Of a DNA stretch of 15,580 bases, positions 5,257 through 13,514 are shown piece by piece (positions within the stretch are counted from its first letter, which is position 1; the number at the start of each line of letters is the position of its first letter). This DNA comes from an uncultured Lachnospira sp. (GTDB taxonomy: Bacteria; Bacillota; Clostridia; Lachnospirales; Lachnospiraceae), in NCBI GenBank assembly GCA_947169835.1, contig CAMVRH010000005.1, positions 1-15,580 on the forward strand, read 5' to 3'. A program made the translations under genes and the position numbers. The notes under the pieces were generated by a model. The model saw only the letters and a program-made list of their open reading frames with translations. It ran no database searches and had not been told where the DNA came from.

Positions 5257-6039
5257 ATGGGAACAACTAATAAAAGAAACAACATCATAGTCAAAATCAT
5301 TCCAGGTCTTTTATTGATTTTGTTCTCTATTTTATTGTTTGTTTACTACCCTAAGGCTACTAGCAAAAGTCAGGTCAAGGAGACAACCACAAAATATGTT
5401 CCAACTATCTCCGTTGATTTAAAAAAGACTAAACACGATAGCCTATTCAAAAATGTTAAACGTAATCCTAAAGCTAACAGAATAGCCAAGGAAAAGAAAA
5501 TCAAAAAGAAGATTAACTTCAAATCTTCTGTGCCATATAAAGTGAAGATTAACCGTGTGGAAAACTTCGTTATGATATATGGCATTGACATTCATGGGAA
5601 GTATAAAATTCCTTATAAATGCTTTATATGTTCATCTGCAAAGAATATTAAAAATACTTTGCTAGGTGACTACAGATTAAATGACCGTTATCGCTGGCAT
5701 CAAATGGTAGATGGTTCATACGCTCAGTATGCTATTCGCTTCTACGACAAATTGATGCTTCACTCAGTTCCATACTTCAAACAGTCTCCTGACTCTTTAG
5801 AAGTGGATGAGTATAATAAGTTAGGTCACTCTGCATCTCTTGGCTGTATTAGGATGCGCGTGTCTGATATCAAATGGATATACAAACACTGCAACTATGG
5901 CACTGAGATCAAGATTTATGATAAGAAAGGTGAAAAACCACCTATCCCATATGAGGAACCACAAAGACTTGATAAGAAAGATACCAAATCCTCTTGGGAT
6001 CCTACAGATCCAGATAAAAAGAATCCTTGGAAAGAATAA
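5257..6039 (+). CDS. Membrane-anchored L,D-transpeptidase (YkuD domain)
   Basis: A 260-residue protein with a short basic N-terminus, one membrane segment (about 11-31), a Lys-rich linker (56-90) and a YkuD catalytic domain (about 95-222). The family uses a Cys to form 3-3 peptidoglycan crosslinks or to attach proteins to the wall, outside the membrane. The active-site pattern is complete: LMLHS with His169, then HSASLGCIRM with nucleophile Cys197 and Arg199. The tail (227-260) is rich in Pro, Asp and Lys with WDPTDPD, a pattern common at the ends of such proteins in Lachnospiraceae. CGGAG lies 7 nt before the ATG. It is transcribed alone, divergent from glnA, and ends at its own terminator. 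The domain is sure, the exact substrate is not. Confidence 0.9.
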   Translation: MGTTNKRNNIIVKIIPGLLLILFSILLFVYYPKATSKSQVKETTTKYVPTISVDLKKTKHDSLFKNVKRNPKANRIAKEKKIKKKINFKSSVPYKVKINRVENFVMIYGIDIHGKYKIPYKCFICSSAKNIKNTLLGDYRLNDRYRWHQMVDGSYAQYAIRFYDKLMLHSVPYFKQSPDSLEVDEYNKLGHSASLGCIRMRVSDIKWIYKHCNYGTEIKIYDKKGEKPPIPYEEPQRLDKKDTKSSWDPTDPDKKNPWKE

Positions 6040-6041
6040 TT

Positions 6042-6065
6042 AAAACGTCCTACATAGGGCGTTTT
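6042..6065 (+). terminator. Bidirectional terminator between the L,D-transpeptidase and RNase H genes
   Basis: A 10-bp stem (AAAACGTCCT 6042-6051, AGGGCGTTTT 6056-6065, one G-T pair) with loop ACAT. It starts 2 nt after the transpeptidase stop and lies 8 nt from the convergent RNase H stop. A and T runs flank both sides. Confidence 0.8.
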
Positions 6066-6073
6066 ATTATACC

Positions 6074-6745
6074 CTATTCTATCCCGCAAGCTTCCTTCGC
6101 CAAACTGTCAGCCAACTCATTGTATTTATCACCAGTGTGTGCATCAACCTTCTCAAATGTTATGTCAACCGACTTTTTGCACTTGTCATAAAACTTTTTG
6201 TAGGCCTTTGTGCCTTTTTTATTTGCTTTCCATTCACCGCTACACCATTTGCTTATTCCCAAATAGTCGTGGTAAATAGTCAAATAACTAATCTTATTAT
6301 CTACAGCAAACTCCATAGCCTTCATAGCTCCTTGGATTTCGCCAGCCACATTTCTCATATCTACCAAGTTTTCATCTTTAGAAGAGTCTTTCATTCGTAA
6401 CTCTTCGCCTTTGTAGAACATAACCACACCGTAGCCAAATGTAGCGGTCGCCTCGTTATAGCTTCCATCCACGTAAGCTACTGCTTTTACTGTGTTGGAA
6501 TATGGCATATCTTCATCAGGTGCCTCTTCATTTGCAAGCGGACCATCTTGGTCCTGCACCTCATTCAAATTATCAAAAGTTAATTGTTGTCCAGACCAAC
6601 CCATATATGCATAAGCCTCAGCTTCGCTCTTGAAACTCTTATAAAGTGCTCCTGGATAACCTTTAACACTAGCTTCGCACTCTTCCCAAGTTTCAAATAC
6701 ACCTGTGGTCTTTCCAACTTTAACTGCGTAATACTTTTTACTCAT
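6074..6745 (-). CDS. Ribonuclease HI with N-terminal viroplasmin/RNase H-N domain
   Basis: A 223-residue protein with two domains. Residues 4-50 (YYAVKVGKTTGVFETWEEC and the following YKSF and AYAYMG) match the caulimovirus viroplasmin-like domain of eukaryotic-type RNase H1, which binds RNA/DNA hybrids. Residues 87-220 are an RNase H catalytic domain that cuts RNA in hybrids. The four acidic residues are present: Asp93 (YVDGS), Glu136 (NVAGEIQGA), Asp160 (YHDY) and Asp213 (ELADSLAKEA), with the mobile His203 in DAHTG. A linker rich in acidic residues joins the domains. GAGGTGA lies just before the ATG. It starts 30 nt after the aspS stop with no terminator or promoter between, so it appears to share the T-box-controlled transcript. 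Confidence 0.92.
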   Translation of the reverse strand: MSKKYYAVKVGKTTGVFETWEECEASVKGYPGALYKSFKSEAEAYAYMGWSGQQLTFDNLNEVQDQDGPLANEEAPDEDMPYSNTVKAVAYVDGSYNEATATFGYGVVMFYKGEELRMKDSSKDENLVDMRNVAGEIQGAMKAMEFAVDNKISYLTIYHDYLGISKWCSGEWKANKKGTKAYKKFYDKCKKSVDITFEKVDAHTGDKYNELADSLAKEACGIE

Positions 6746-6775
6746 AATTCACCTCACACGCAAATTACTTTTAAA

Positions 6776-8527
6776 TTAATCACGTACCTTAATGTGTGCT
6801 TCTCTTAGTTGCATCTCACTTACTTCGCCTGGTGCTCCACACATCATATCCTGAGCATTACCATTCATTGGGAATGGAATTACTTCACGGATGTTCTCTT
6901 CTTCTCTTAGAAGCATAATCATTCGGTCCACTCCTGGTGCCATACCTGCGTGAGGTGGTGCACCGTACTGGAATGCGTTATACAAAGCACCGAACTTTTC
7001 TTTCAAGTCATCCTCTGTATATCCAGCAATCTCAAATGCCTTAACCATAATCTTCATGTCGTGGTTTCTGACAGCTCCTGATGAAAGTTCAACACCGTTA
7101 CATACAATATCAAACTGATATGCAAGAATCTCTTCTGGATCCTTTGTCTCAAGCGCCTCTAATCCACCTTGTGGCATTGAGAATGGGTTATGTGTAAATA
7201 TCATCTTCTTTGTCTCAGGGTCATATTCATACATTGGGAAGTCGTGAATATAACAGAACATAAACTTCTTATCTTCTATTAACTCTAATCTCTCACCCAA
7301 AGCTGTACGAATCTCGCCTGCATAAAGTGATGCTTGCTTTTCTTTGTCCGCGATAAAGAAGATAGTATCTCCTACTTCCAAACCTGCAGTCTCTCTGATT
7401 TCTTCCTTCATATCGTCTGGAATGAATTTATCGATTGGTCCCTTGTATGACATATCTTCTTTCACTTCTAAGTAACCAAGTCCGCCCATGCCAATGCTCT
7501 GTGCAAACTTAAGTAACTTCTCGTGGAAGCCCTTTGACATATCCGCGTGAACCTTTATAGCTCTAACAGTTTTTCCGTGGAATGGTTTAAATGTACATCT
7601 TTGGAAAAAGTCTGTTAAGTCGATAATCTCTAGTGGGTTTCTTAAATCCGGTTTATCTGTACCGTACTTAAGCATAGCCTCTTCATATGTAAATACTGGG
7701 AATGGAGTAGTTATCTCTTCATAACCTTCTGGCTTAAACTTGTTGAATGTATCAGCCAACACTTCCTCTCCCACTTTGAATACGTCTTCTTCTGTAGAGA
7801 ATGCCATCTCAAAGTCTAGCTGGTAGAAATCGCCAGGAGTTCTATCTGCTCTTGCATCTTCATCTCTGAAACATGGTGCAATCTGGAAATACTTATCAAA
7901 GCCTGACACCATAAGTAGCTGCTTGTACTGTTGAGGCGCCTGAGGCAAAGCATAAAACTTACCCTTAAATTTTCTTGAAGGGATAATATAGTCTCTAGCT
8001 CCCTCTGGTGATGAAGCACATAGGATTGGAGTTTGAATGTCCATAAATCCCATCTCTGTCATCTTATTTCTAAGATAAGCAATAAGTTCTGATCTAAATA
8101 CAATATTATCTTTTACCTTAGGGTTTCTAAGATCTAGATATCTATACTTTAGACGAACATCTTCTCTAGTTTCCTTTGAAGTAACTATCTCAAATGGAAG
8201 TTGCTTATAAACTTTACCCAAAACATCTACTTCTTTGGCTTCTAACTCAATAGTTCCTGTAGGAATCTTTGGATTGTAAGTCTCCTCGTCTCTGTGTTGG
8301 ATAGGACCTTCCACTGAAATACAGTCCTCTCTAGTTAATCCCTCTAAAAGAGAAGTGTCACGCATAACTACCTGCATCACACCGTACATATCACGAAGGT
8401 CGATAAATGAAACGCCACCGTGATCACGAATGTTCTCAATCCAACCAGCGATTCTTAGTGTGTCGCCCACGTTAGACTCAGAAATCTTATCCATTGTCAC
8501 TTCTCTGTACTTGTTTTTGAAATCCAT
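6776..8527 (-). CDS. aspS: Aspartyl-tRNA synthetase, bacterial type, probably non-discriminating
   Basis: A 583-residue class II synthetase that charges tRNA-Asp with aspartate. It has an N-terminal OB-fold anticodon-binding domain (about 15-115), the catalytic core with motif 2 FRDEDARADR (220-229), a GAD-type insert, and motif 3 with GVDRM (532-536). The start at 8527 is chosen because AAGGAG precedes it; an ATG 22 codons upstream lies inside the T-box terminator hairpin. In the anticodon-domain loop RDHGG the residue is His36, where E. coli has Leu. From memory, a His here goes with relaxed recognition that also charges tRNA-Asn in Pseudomonas-type AspRS. With the Asn-type T-box and a gatC-like start nearby, this suggests a dual-specificity enzyme that feeds GatCAB. 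The non-discriminating status is inference. Confidence 0.95.
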   Translation of the reverse strand: MDFKNKYREVTMDKISESNVGDTLRIAGWIENIRDHGGVSFIDLRDMYGVMQVVMRDTSLLEGLTREDCISVEGPIQHRDEETYNPKIPTGTIELEAKEVDVLGKVYKQLPFEIVTSKETREDVRLKYRYLDLRNPKVKDNIVFRSELIAYLRNKMTEMGFMDIQTPILCASSPEGARDYIIPSRKFKGKFYALPQAPQQYKQLLMVSGFDKYFQIAPCFRDEDARADRTPGDFYQLDFEMAFSTEEDVFKVGEEVLADTFNKFKPEGYEEITTPFPVFTYEEAMLKYGTDKPDLRNPLEIIDLTDFFQRCTFKPFHGKTVRAIKVHADMSKGFHEKLLKFAQSIGMGGLGYLEVKEDMSYKGPIDKFIPDDMKEEIRETAGLEVGDTIFFIADKEKQASLYAGEIRTALGERLELIEDKKFMFCYIHDFPMYEYDPETKKMIFTHNPFSMPQGGLEALETKDPEEILAYQFDIVCNGVELSSGAVRNHDMKIMVKAFEIAGYTEDDLKEKFGALYNAFQYGAPPHAGMAPGVDRMIMLLREEENIREVIPFPMNGNAQDMMCGAPGEVSEMQLREAHIKVRD

Positions 8528-8577
8528 AACTCTTACTCCTTTTTTAAGTTCTTCCCTTGGAGTGTTTTTTCCAATTG

Positions 8578-8620
8578 AAAAAGCCCACCCCAAAAGTCAA
8601 AGCTTTCAGGACGGACTTTT
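8578..8620 (-). terminator. T-box-controlled terminator before aspS
   Basis: On the minus strand the left arm 8620-8604 and right arm 8595-8579 form a 17-bp stem with several G-U pairs and loop GCTTTGAC, followed by a T5 run. Its left arm includes GTCCGTCC, which is shared with the antiterminator. Confidence 0.85.
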
Positions 8621-8857
8621 ATATTCTTAAATATTGTCCGCGGTACCACCTGAATTGTTGTTTTAAACAACCCCTCATCGGTAAATCGCATTTGATTTTC
8701 CTGCCATTAACGACTGGCTACGGCGCACCTACTAACCTAAGTTTTCAGTTTGCAGCTCGAAAGTGTTATTCACCGTAATTCATTCTATGGGTATCTCACC
8801 ATCACCCACTCTCTCATAGCGATAAGTACGGCTACTTCTCTTTGTCTTCGCCATTTG
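8578..8857 (-). promoter_or_regulatory. T-box leader controlling aspS, specifier AAC (Asn)
   Basis: A tRNA-sensing leader that lets transcription continue when uncharged tRNA binds. The T-box core AGGTGGTACCGCGG is at 8651-8638. Stem I shows the AGTA of the loop-E side (8836-8833), AGAGAG, and a distal GGGT/ACCC stem. The specifier loop is bounded by AAAG/CTTT below and CCGT/ACGG above, and its 3' side reads TGAATAACA. By the usual layout (GAA, one base, codon, A) the specifier is AAC at 8767-8765, an asparagine codon; no Asp codon (GAC/GAT) is available there. A small GTTGTT/AACAAC hairpin fits stem III. GTCCGT can pair with GCGGAC (antiterminator) or form the left arm of the terminator at 8578-8620. 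Confidence 0.9.
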
Positions 8858-8863
8858 CCGTTC

Positions 8864-8892
8864 ATTATAGTATAAAGGGTGTTCAATGTCAA
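8864..8892 (-). promoter_or_regulatory. Perfect consensus promoter of the aspS operon
   Basis: On the minus strand TTGACA (8892-8887), 17 nt, TATAAT (8869-8864): both hexamers and the spacing match the sigma-A consensus exactly. Transcription should start near 8857, just before stem I. A strong promoter is typical for a gene controlled by premature termination. Confidence 0.9.
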
Positions 8893-8899
8893 TTGAAAT

Positions 8900-8928
8900 A
8901 AAAAACAGGTGTTAATAGTAACACCTGT
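8900..8928 (-). terminator. Terminator of the DUF975 gene
   Basis: A perfect 10-bp stem ACAGGTGTTA/TAACACCTGT (8905-8914 with 8919-8928) with a 4-nt loop, followed on the minus strand by T5. It lies between the DUF975 stop and the aspS promoter. Confidence 0.9.
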
Positions 8929-8956
8929 CTTTTATAAACAATTATTTAATTAATTC

Positions 8957-9781
8957 TTAGATAATTTGATCCTTTGCATCGTCGTAGAATGCAGCTGTTG
9001 CAGCCTGAACATATGGAACGAACCATAGGAATCCAATTCCGCATGTAATACATGAAACGATAGCCCATCCGATAAATGTAAAATGCAATACAAAGAAATC
9101 AATCTTACGTCCGTGCATAATCTTTCTACTTGTCTTAAGAATCTGAACTACTGTCATATCAGGATTATCAATTCTTACATAGTATACTAATGTGTACATA
9201 AATGTAGCGATAATACCAATAATCATAGCTGCTACAAAGAATGCAAAAGCTACAATAATCAATGGTCCAACACGACCAGCAAAGTATCCTACATCTTCAG
9301 TTGTACTCATGCTTCCAAATTTTAACATATCCTGTGCTCTTCCACCAGCAATACCTAGGAATATTCCTCCTATAAATGATGGAATAAAATAGCATAGCCA
9401 AATCACGAAGAACTGAAGAATTCCAACTGCAAATGTCTTTCCTGGCTTTTCTTTGAATCCGTCAAATACATTACCAACTGTGAAGTCTTCACCTCTATTA
9501 GCTTTCAAGAATGCTTTAGATTGAGCATACTGGAAAAGTGGTGAAATTACTGCTAATGCAATAATAGCAATGATGAAAAATATTGTTCCTGTAACAGTGG
9601 TTGAAGTGATTTTAATACCTTCTGCTGTTTGTTTAGTAGTCGAAAATGCTGTTCCGATTCCATAAAAAATTCCAGGAATAACACTAGTCAAAATACCAGC
9701 TACTAAGCAAAGTCCGATCGCTCTGCCCCATTTACCTTTTAATGAGGCTTTTGCTTGTTTCTTAATTAATAATCTGTTCAT
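8957..9781 (-). CDS. DUF975 family integral membrane protein
   Basis: A 274-residue membrane protein of unknown function. Five hydrophobic regions are visible (about 20-42, 64-85, 116-145, 171-200, 228-262); the longer ones could each cross twice. The family signature is near the C-terminus: a basic SRKIMHGRK loop, a hydrophobic FTFIGWAIV, TCGIGFLW, then VPYVQAATAAFYDD. The N-terminus IKKQAKASLKGKW is also typical. AGGAGGG (9794-9788) precedes the ATG at good spacing. It is a single-gene unit with its own promoter and terminator. No enzymatic motif is seen. Confidence 0.88.
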   Translation of the reverse strand: MNRLLIKKQAKASLKGKWGRAIGLCLVAGILTSVIPGIFYGIGTAFSTTKQTAEGIKITSTTVTGTIFFIIAIIALAVISPLFQYAQSKAFLKANRGEDFTVGNVFDGFKEKPGKTFAVGILQFFVIWLCYFIPSFIGGIFLGIAGGRAQDMLKFGSMSTTEDVGYFAGRVGPLIIVAFAFFVAAMIIGIIATFMYTLVYYVRIDNPDMTVVQILKTSRKIMHGRKIDFFVLHFTFIGWAIVSCITCGIGFLWFVPYVQAATAAFYDDAKDQII

Positions 9782-9809
9782 AAATATCCCTCCTATTTTA
9801 GATACAATA

Positions 9810-9839
9810 ATTTTATCATAAACCCCCTGTTTTTAACAA
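9810..9839 (-). promoter_or_regulatory. Promoter of the DUF975 gene
   Basis: On the minus strand TTGTTA (9839-9834), 18 nt, TAAAAT (9815-9810), about 28 nt before the ATG. It lies between the terminator of the upstream ATPase gene and the DUF975 ribosome-binding site. Confidence 0.5.
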
Positions 9840-9840
9840 T

Positions 9841-9867
9841 AAAAAAACGATTAGAAAAAACTAATCG
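9841..9867 (-). terminator. Terminator of the Ca2+-ATPase operon
   Basis: A 7-bp stem CGATTAG/CTAATCG (9848-9854 with 9861-9867), loop of six, followed on the minus strand by T7 (9847-9841). It starts 10 nt after the ATPase stop. Confidence 0.85.
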
Positions 9868-9877
9868 CTTTTTATCT

Positions 9878-12508
9878 TTATTTTTTAAATATTCTCATTC
9901 CAAGTTTAATTATTTCATTAATAATCACTACTGATAATGCCACTAGTAGCATCTTGCCCCATATAGCCATAGAAAGTGAAACTGTTCCAAATACCGGTTT
10001 TCCAAACTGTGTAATTACAAATTGGATGGCTAGCACTAGCAAGAAAACTCCAAGCATCAACTTATTCTTCAAAAGATTCTTATACATTGGTGTAGTATCT
10101 AGTTCTCTGCAGTTAAACGCATTAAATAACTGGAATAACACAAACAATGTAAAGATAACTGTTGCTGTTCCATCTTTGCCGGCGCCCAAAAAGTCAGTGA
10201 AATACTGAACCAAACATATCACTGATATGAACACACCATTTAGCATTATTCGAGCAAACATCTTCTTCGAAATAATATTTTCATTTCTCTTTGTCGGTTT
10301 TTTGTCGAAGAGATTTTCTCTCATAGGCTCTAGCCCAAGAGTAAGTGCTGGTGGTCCATCCATAATAATGTTTATCCACAAAAGTTCGAGCGCTGTAAAA
10401 GGACTCTTAAATCCAGCCACTATAGAAACAATAATAACAACTACCGATGAAACATTTACTGTTAGCTGGAACTGAATAAAACGCTTAAAGTTTTCATATA
10501 TTCCACGTCCCCACTTAACAGCCTTTACAATAGTAGTAAACGAATCATCCAAAAGCACTATGTCGCTGGCCTCTTTTGTAACTTCTGTGCCGGCTATACC
10601 CATCGCAATACCTACATCGGCATGCTTGATAGCTGGCGCATCATTTATTCCATCACCCGTTACTGCCACTACATTTCCTTCACCCTTAAGGAGCTTAACC
10701 ACTCTCATCTTAATCATAGGTGTACTTCTAGCAATAACACGAATTCTCTTTAGAGCCTCAATCAACTCTTCATCGCTCATCTCATCTATTTCTTTGGCTT
10801 CCACTGCCACTCCATCTTCACCTAGCAGATGAAGTTCGTTGGCAATAGCTGTTGCAGTAACAATATTGTCACCCGTCAACATCATAACCTCAATGCCGGC
10901 TTTTCGACACTTCGCCAAAGAATCATAAACATCGTCACTCACTGGATCTGATATAACAGCGAATCCGTCAAAGACAAAGTTTTCCTCCACTACTTCTTCT
11001 GGTTCATCATTATATGAATCAAGTTCCTTGTGAGCAAAACCAATCAATCTTCCAGCTTGCTCTTGGAAAGATTGCATTAAATCAGTCAATTCTTTTTCTT
11101 TGGCTTCGTCCACATTGCTACATCTATGCAAAATCTTTCCAGGACTACCCTTCATATATGCCATAATTTTGCCATCTATCTTCACGATTCGAGTCATTCT
11201 CTTTTTCTGTGAAGAAAAAGCAAAAGTTTTTAGCTCTTCATATTTATTTCTAATATCCTCGTAGTCAAAGCCTGATTTTTCAAGCCCAACTAAAAGTGCG
11301 CACTCAGTAGGATTTCCAACAAATGTAAATCCATCTTCCTCTTTTGATAAATTAGCATTAGAATTGATTGCACAGTTTTGAACAATAAATTCATCTCTTA
11401 GTTGATCTGGTTCAAGCAATTCATCATTCGCATAAAATTTCTTTACAGTCATTTTGTTCTCAGTAAGAGTTCCCGTCTTATCAGAACAAATAATATTTAC
11501 ACATCCGATAGTCTCGCAAGCTACCATCTTCTTAACAAGTGCATTTTCTCTAGTCATCTTTATAATATTCAAAGCCAAAGAAACTGCCACTATAGTAGGA
11601 AGTCCTTCAGGTACTGCTGCTACTATCAAGACAATACTAGTAATAAATGCTTCTGACACTGTATTAAAATTCAAATCTCCGCGCATCTGCCAAATCTGAA
11701 TTCCCAAAACTACAACCGCTGCTATTATTCCAAGAATGGCAATCATCTTGCCCATTCTGTCTAACTTTTCTTGAAGAGGTGTAGATGTTTGATCAACGCT
11801 TGATAGTTCACCCGCAATCAAACCAAACTCTGTATCTTTTCCAACTGCTGTCACTACCATCTTTGCAGTTCCGCCTGACACAAAGCAACCTGAATAGACC
11901 ATATTGATTCTGTCTGCCACTTGCGTTCCGTCGTCGCCCACAAAGTCCTCATTCTTTGTGACATGCTCACTCTCACCTGTAAGTGTGGACTCATCCACAT
12001 TTAACTCATGCGACTCGATTAATCTACCGTCAGCCACAATCTTATCTCCAGTTTCAAGAAGCATAATGTCGCCAACTACTATCTCTCCCTGAGTCACATA
12101 CTGCGCCTCGCCATTTCGAATCACCTTAACTAATGTATCTTCATTAATCTTATTTAATTCTTCAAACGCTTTGGCGCTCCTGCCCTCTGTCACAACCGTT
12201 ATAACAACACAAAGTGCAATGGCAACAATAATACCAATGCACTCAATAAAGTTATACTCACCACCGCGCACATAGTTTGCTACGTTCACTGCTATAGTAA
12301 TAACAGCTGCCACGATAAGCAAAATGAGCATAGGCTCAGTGGCTGCATCCCATATTCTTTTTATTAATGACACCTTTTCCCCTTCGCCAAAGGAATTGGT
12401 GCCATTCTTTTCTCTGGAAGTTTTAACTTCTTCGTCATTAAGTCCTTTATCTGGATTAACGCCTAATTCATTTAAAACTTCGCTTGCTGTTTGTTTAAAA
12501 CTGTCCAT
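9878..12508 (-). CDS. Calcium-translocating P-type ATPase, PMCA-like (type IIB)
   Basis: An 876-residue pump that probably exports Ca2+ from the cytoplasm using ATP. The full P-type layout is present: N-terminal actuator part, TGES (177-180) for dephosphorylation, PEGLP in M4 (300-304), CSDKTGTLT with the phosphorylated Asp343, KGSP (453-456) in the nucleotide domain, MLTGDN (543-548), and VTGDGINDAP (616-625). About ten membrane segments fit the hydrophobic stretches. Ion ligands expected for a single Ca2+ site are visible: Glu301 in M4 and Asn713 and Asp717 in WINIIMDGPP of M6; QLTVNV in M5 also resembles plasma-membrane Ca2+-ATPases. No calmodulin-binding tail is seen. AGAGGT before the ATG overlaps the stop codon of the LRR gene 9 nt upstream, so the two are co-transcribed and probably translationally linked. 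Cation choice is inferred from family. Confidence 0.92.
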   Translation of the reverse strand: MDSFKQTASEVLNELGVNPDKGLNDEEVKTSREKNGTNSFGEGEKVSLIKRIWDAATEPMLILLIVAAVITIAVNVANYVRGGEYNFIECIGIIVAIALCVVITVVTEGRSAKAFEELNKINEDTLVKVIRNGEAQYVTQGEIVVGDIMLLETGDKIVADGRLIESHELNVDESTLTGESEHVTKNEDFVGDDGTQVADRINMVYSGCFVSGGTAKMVVTAVGKDTEFGLIAGELSSVDQTSTPLQEKLDRMGKMIAILGIIAAVVVLGIQIWQMRGDLNFNTVSEAFITSIVLIVAAVPEGLPTIVAVSLALNIIKMTRENALVKKMVACETIGCVNIICSDKTGTLTENKMTVKKFYANDELLEPDQLRDEFIVQNCAINSNANLSKEEDGFTFVGNPTECALLVGLEKSGFDYEDIRNKYEELKTFAFSSQKKRMTRIVKIDGKIMAYMKGSPGKILHRCSNVDEAKEKELTDLMQSFQEQAGRLIGFAHKELDSYNDEPEEVVEENFVFDGFAVISDPVSDDVYDSLAKCRKAGIEVMMLTGDNIVTATAIANELHLLGEDGVAVEAKEIDEMSDEELIEALKRIRVIARSTPMIKMRVVKLLKGEGNVVAVTGDGINDAPAIKHADVGIAMGIAGTEVTKEASDIVLLDDSFTTIVKAVKWGRGIYENFKRFIQFQLTVNVSSVVVIIVSIVAGFKSPFTALELLWINIIMDGPPALTLGLEPMRENLFDKKPTKRNENIISKKMFARIMLNGVFISVICLVQYFTDFLGAGKDGTATVIFTLFVLFQLFNAFNCRELDTTPMYKNLLKNKLMLGVFLLVLAIQFVITQFGKPVFGTVSLSMAIWGKMLLVALSVVIINEIIKLGMRIFKK

Positions 12509-12517
12509 CTTTTACCT

Positions 12518-13453
12518 CTAGTCAGTTACTAGTTCAAAACTCTTCTTTTGGTTATGAGTATTTAAGAAACGATATGTGTTTGAGTCCTTTGTACAATGAA
12601 CTTTCACACCTTTTGTCTTTCCAAAAATGTCATCTCCCAAATAATCAACAGAATCCGGAAGAGTAATATCTTTTAGTTTACTATTTGCAAACGCATTGTC
12701 ATGAATCTGAGTGATTCCCTCACTCAAAATAATCTCCTCTACATTTGAGAATGCAAATGCGTAAGACTCAATAGTCTTCACCGACGAAGGAACTATTACC
12801 TTCTTCACTTTCTTTGCCCTATCATAATCTGTAGAGAAAGTGTTAGCTGCAATATCCGTAGCTTCCGATGGCACTCTCACGTTTTCCAAGTCTCCTGTGT
12901 ATGCAACTAGTGTGTCATCACCGTCTATCGCAAATCCTTCATCGTTAAACAAACCATTTCTTGTATAGTAATCGTTTGTTGTCATATTAAAGTCCACTTG
13001 ATCTTCTGCCGGTTCTTTCTTCGAGAAATAATAAACCAGTTTACCGTGAACATTCACTTCAAAATGTCTCGACAAAGAATAATCATCTAAGTCATCGGAA
13101 TCTGCTGCGTAATCAGCTTCCAAGTATTCATCTGTATAATCGATAGGATAATCACTTCCATCAAGATTGATAGTGTGCTCTCCTATTTTATATGTTCCTT
13201 TATTTACAAGGTTTCCGTCTACATCGTGCTTTTCATAGTCTCCGCCGTCCATGTCTACTATAAAGAAATCATCCACATCTACCATATACCATCTTCCATC
13301 TAGGTCTATGGATTTATAATTTTCTTTGTAGGTCAAAGCTTCGTGCTTTTTAAATTTAACAAATGACACCATAAAAACGATCATCAAGAAAAAGATGATA
13401 TCTATTATCAATATTCTTTTTGCATTTCTAATCCTTTTTGTAGTAGCTCTCAT
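12518..13453 (-). CDS. Membrane-anchored protein with Asp-rich domain and BspA-type leucine-rich repeats
   Basis: A 311-residue protein: basic N-terminus, one membrane segment (about 13-32), then an extracellular part. Residues 48-120 are very rich in Asp, with a WYMVD strand and the DMDGGDYEKHDVDGN stretch (67-81). Residues 188-285 form a few BspA-like repeats (LRR_5 type) with units such as VIVPSSVKTIESYAF and ITLPDSVDYLGDDIF. Such repeats usually bind proteins or surfaces. No catalytic motif is visible. The ribosome-binding site is only AGAGAG. It is the first gene of a two-gene unit with the Ca2+-ATPase and has an extended -10 promoter upstream. The Asp-rich part next to a Ca2+ pump invites a Ca2+-binding idea, but no canonical EF-hand is complete. 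Confidence 0.75.
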   Translation of the reverse strand: MRATTKRIRNAKRILIIDIIFFLMIVFMVSFVKFKKHEALTYKENYKSIDLDGRWYMVDVDDFFIVDMDGGDYEKHDVDGNLVNKGTYKIGEHTINLDGSDYPIDYTDEYLEADYAADSDDLDDYSLSRHFEVNVHGKLVYYFSKKEPAEDQVDFNMTTNDYYTRNGLFNDEGFAIDGDDTLVAYTGDLENVRVPSEATDIAANTFSTDYDRAKKVKKVIVPSSVKTIESYAFAFSNVEEIILSEGITQIHDNAFANSKLKDITLPDSVDYLGDDIFGKTKGVKVHCTKDSNTYRFLNTHNQKKSFELVTD

Positions 13454-13484
13454 TTTAATCTCTCTAATTTTTTTACCAACTGAT

Positions 13485-13493
13485 ATTATATCA
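13485..13493 (-). promoter_or_regulatory. Extended -10 promoter of the LRR/Ca2+-ATPase operon
   Basis: The minus strand reads TGATATAAT, an extended -10 (TGn plus a perfect TATAAT), 31 nt before the LRR-protein ATG. The -35 region (TATTCA, 13513-13508) is poor, as is common with extended -10 promoters. Confidence 0.5.
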
Positions 13494-13514
13494 AAAATAG
13501 TTATATATGAATAT

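Noticed and set aside
8528..8593. 22-codon N-terminal extension of AspRS
   Set aside because: It lies in the right arm of the T-box terminator and after it; AAGGAG supports the start at 8527.
8430..8778. Two overlapping plus-strand ORFs across the T-box leader
   Set aside because: They are reverse-strand readings of a structured RNA leader and the start of aspS, with no protein family features.
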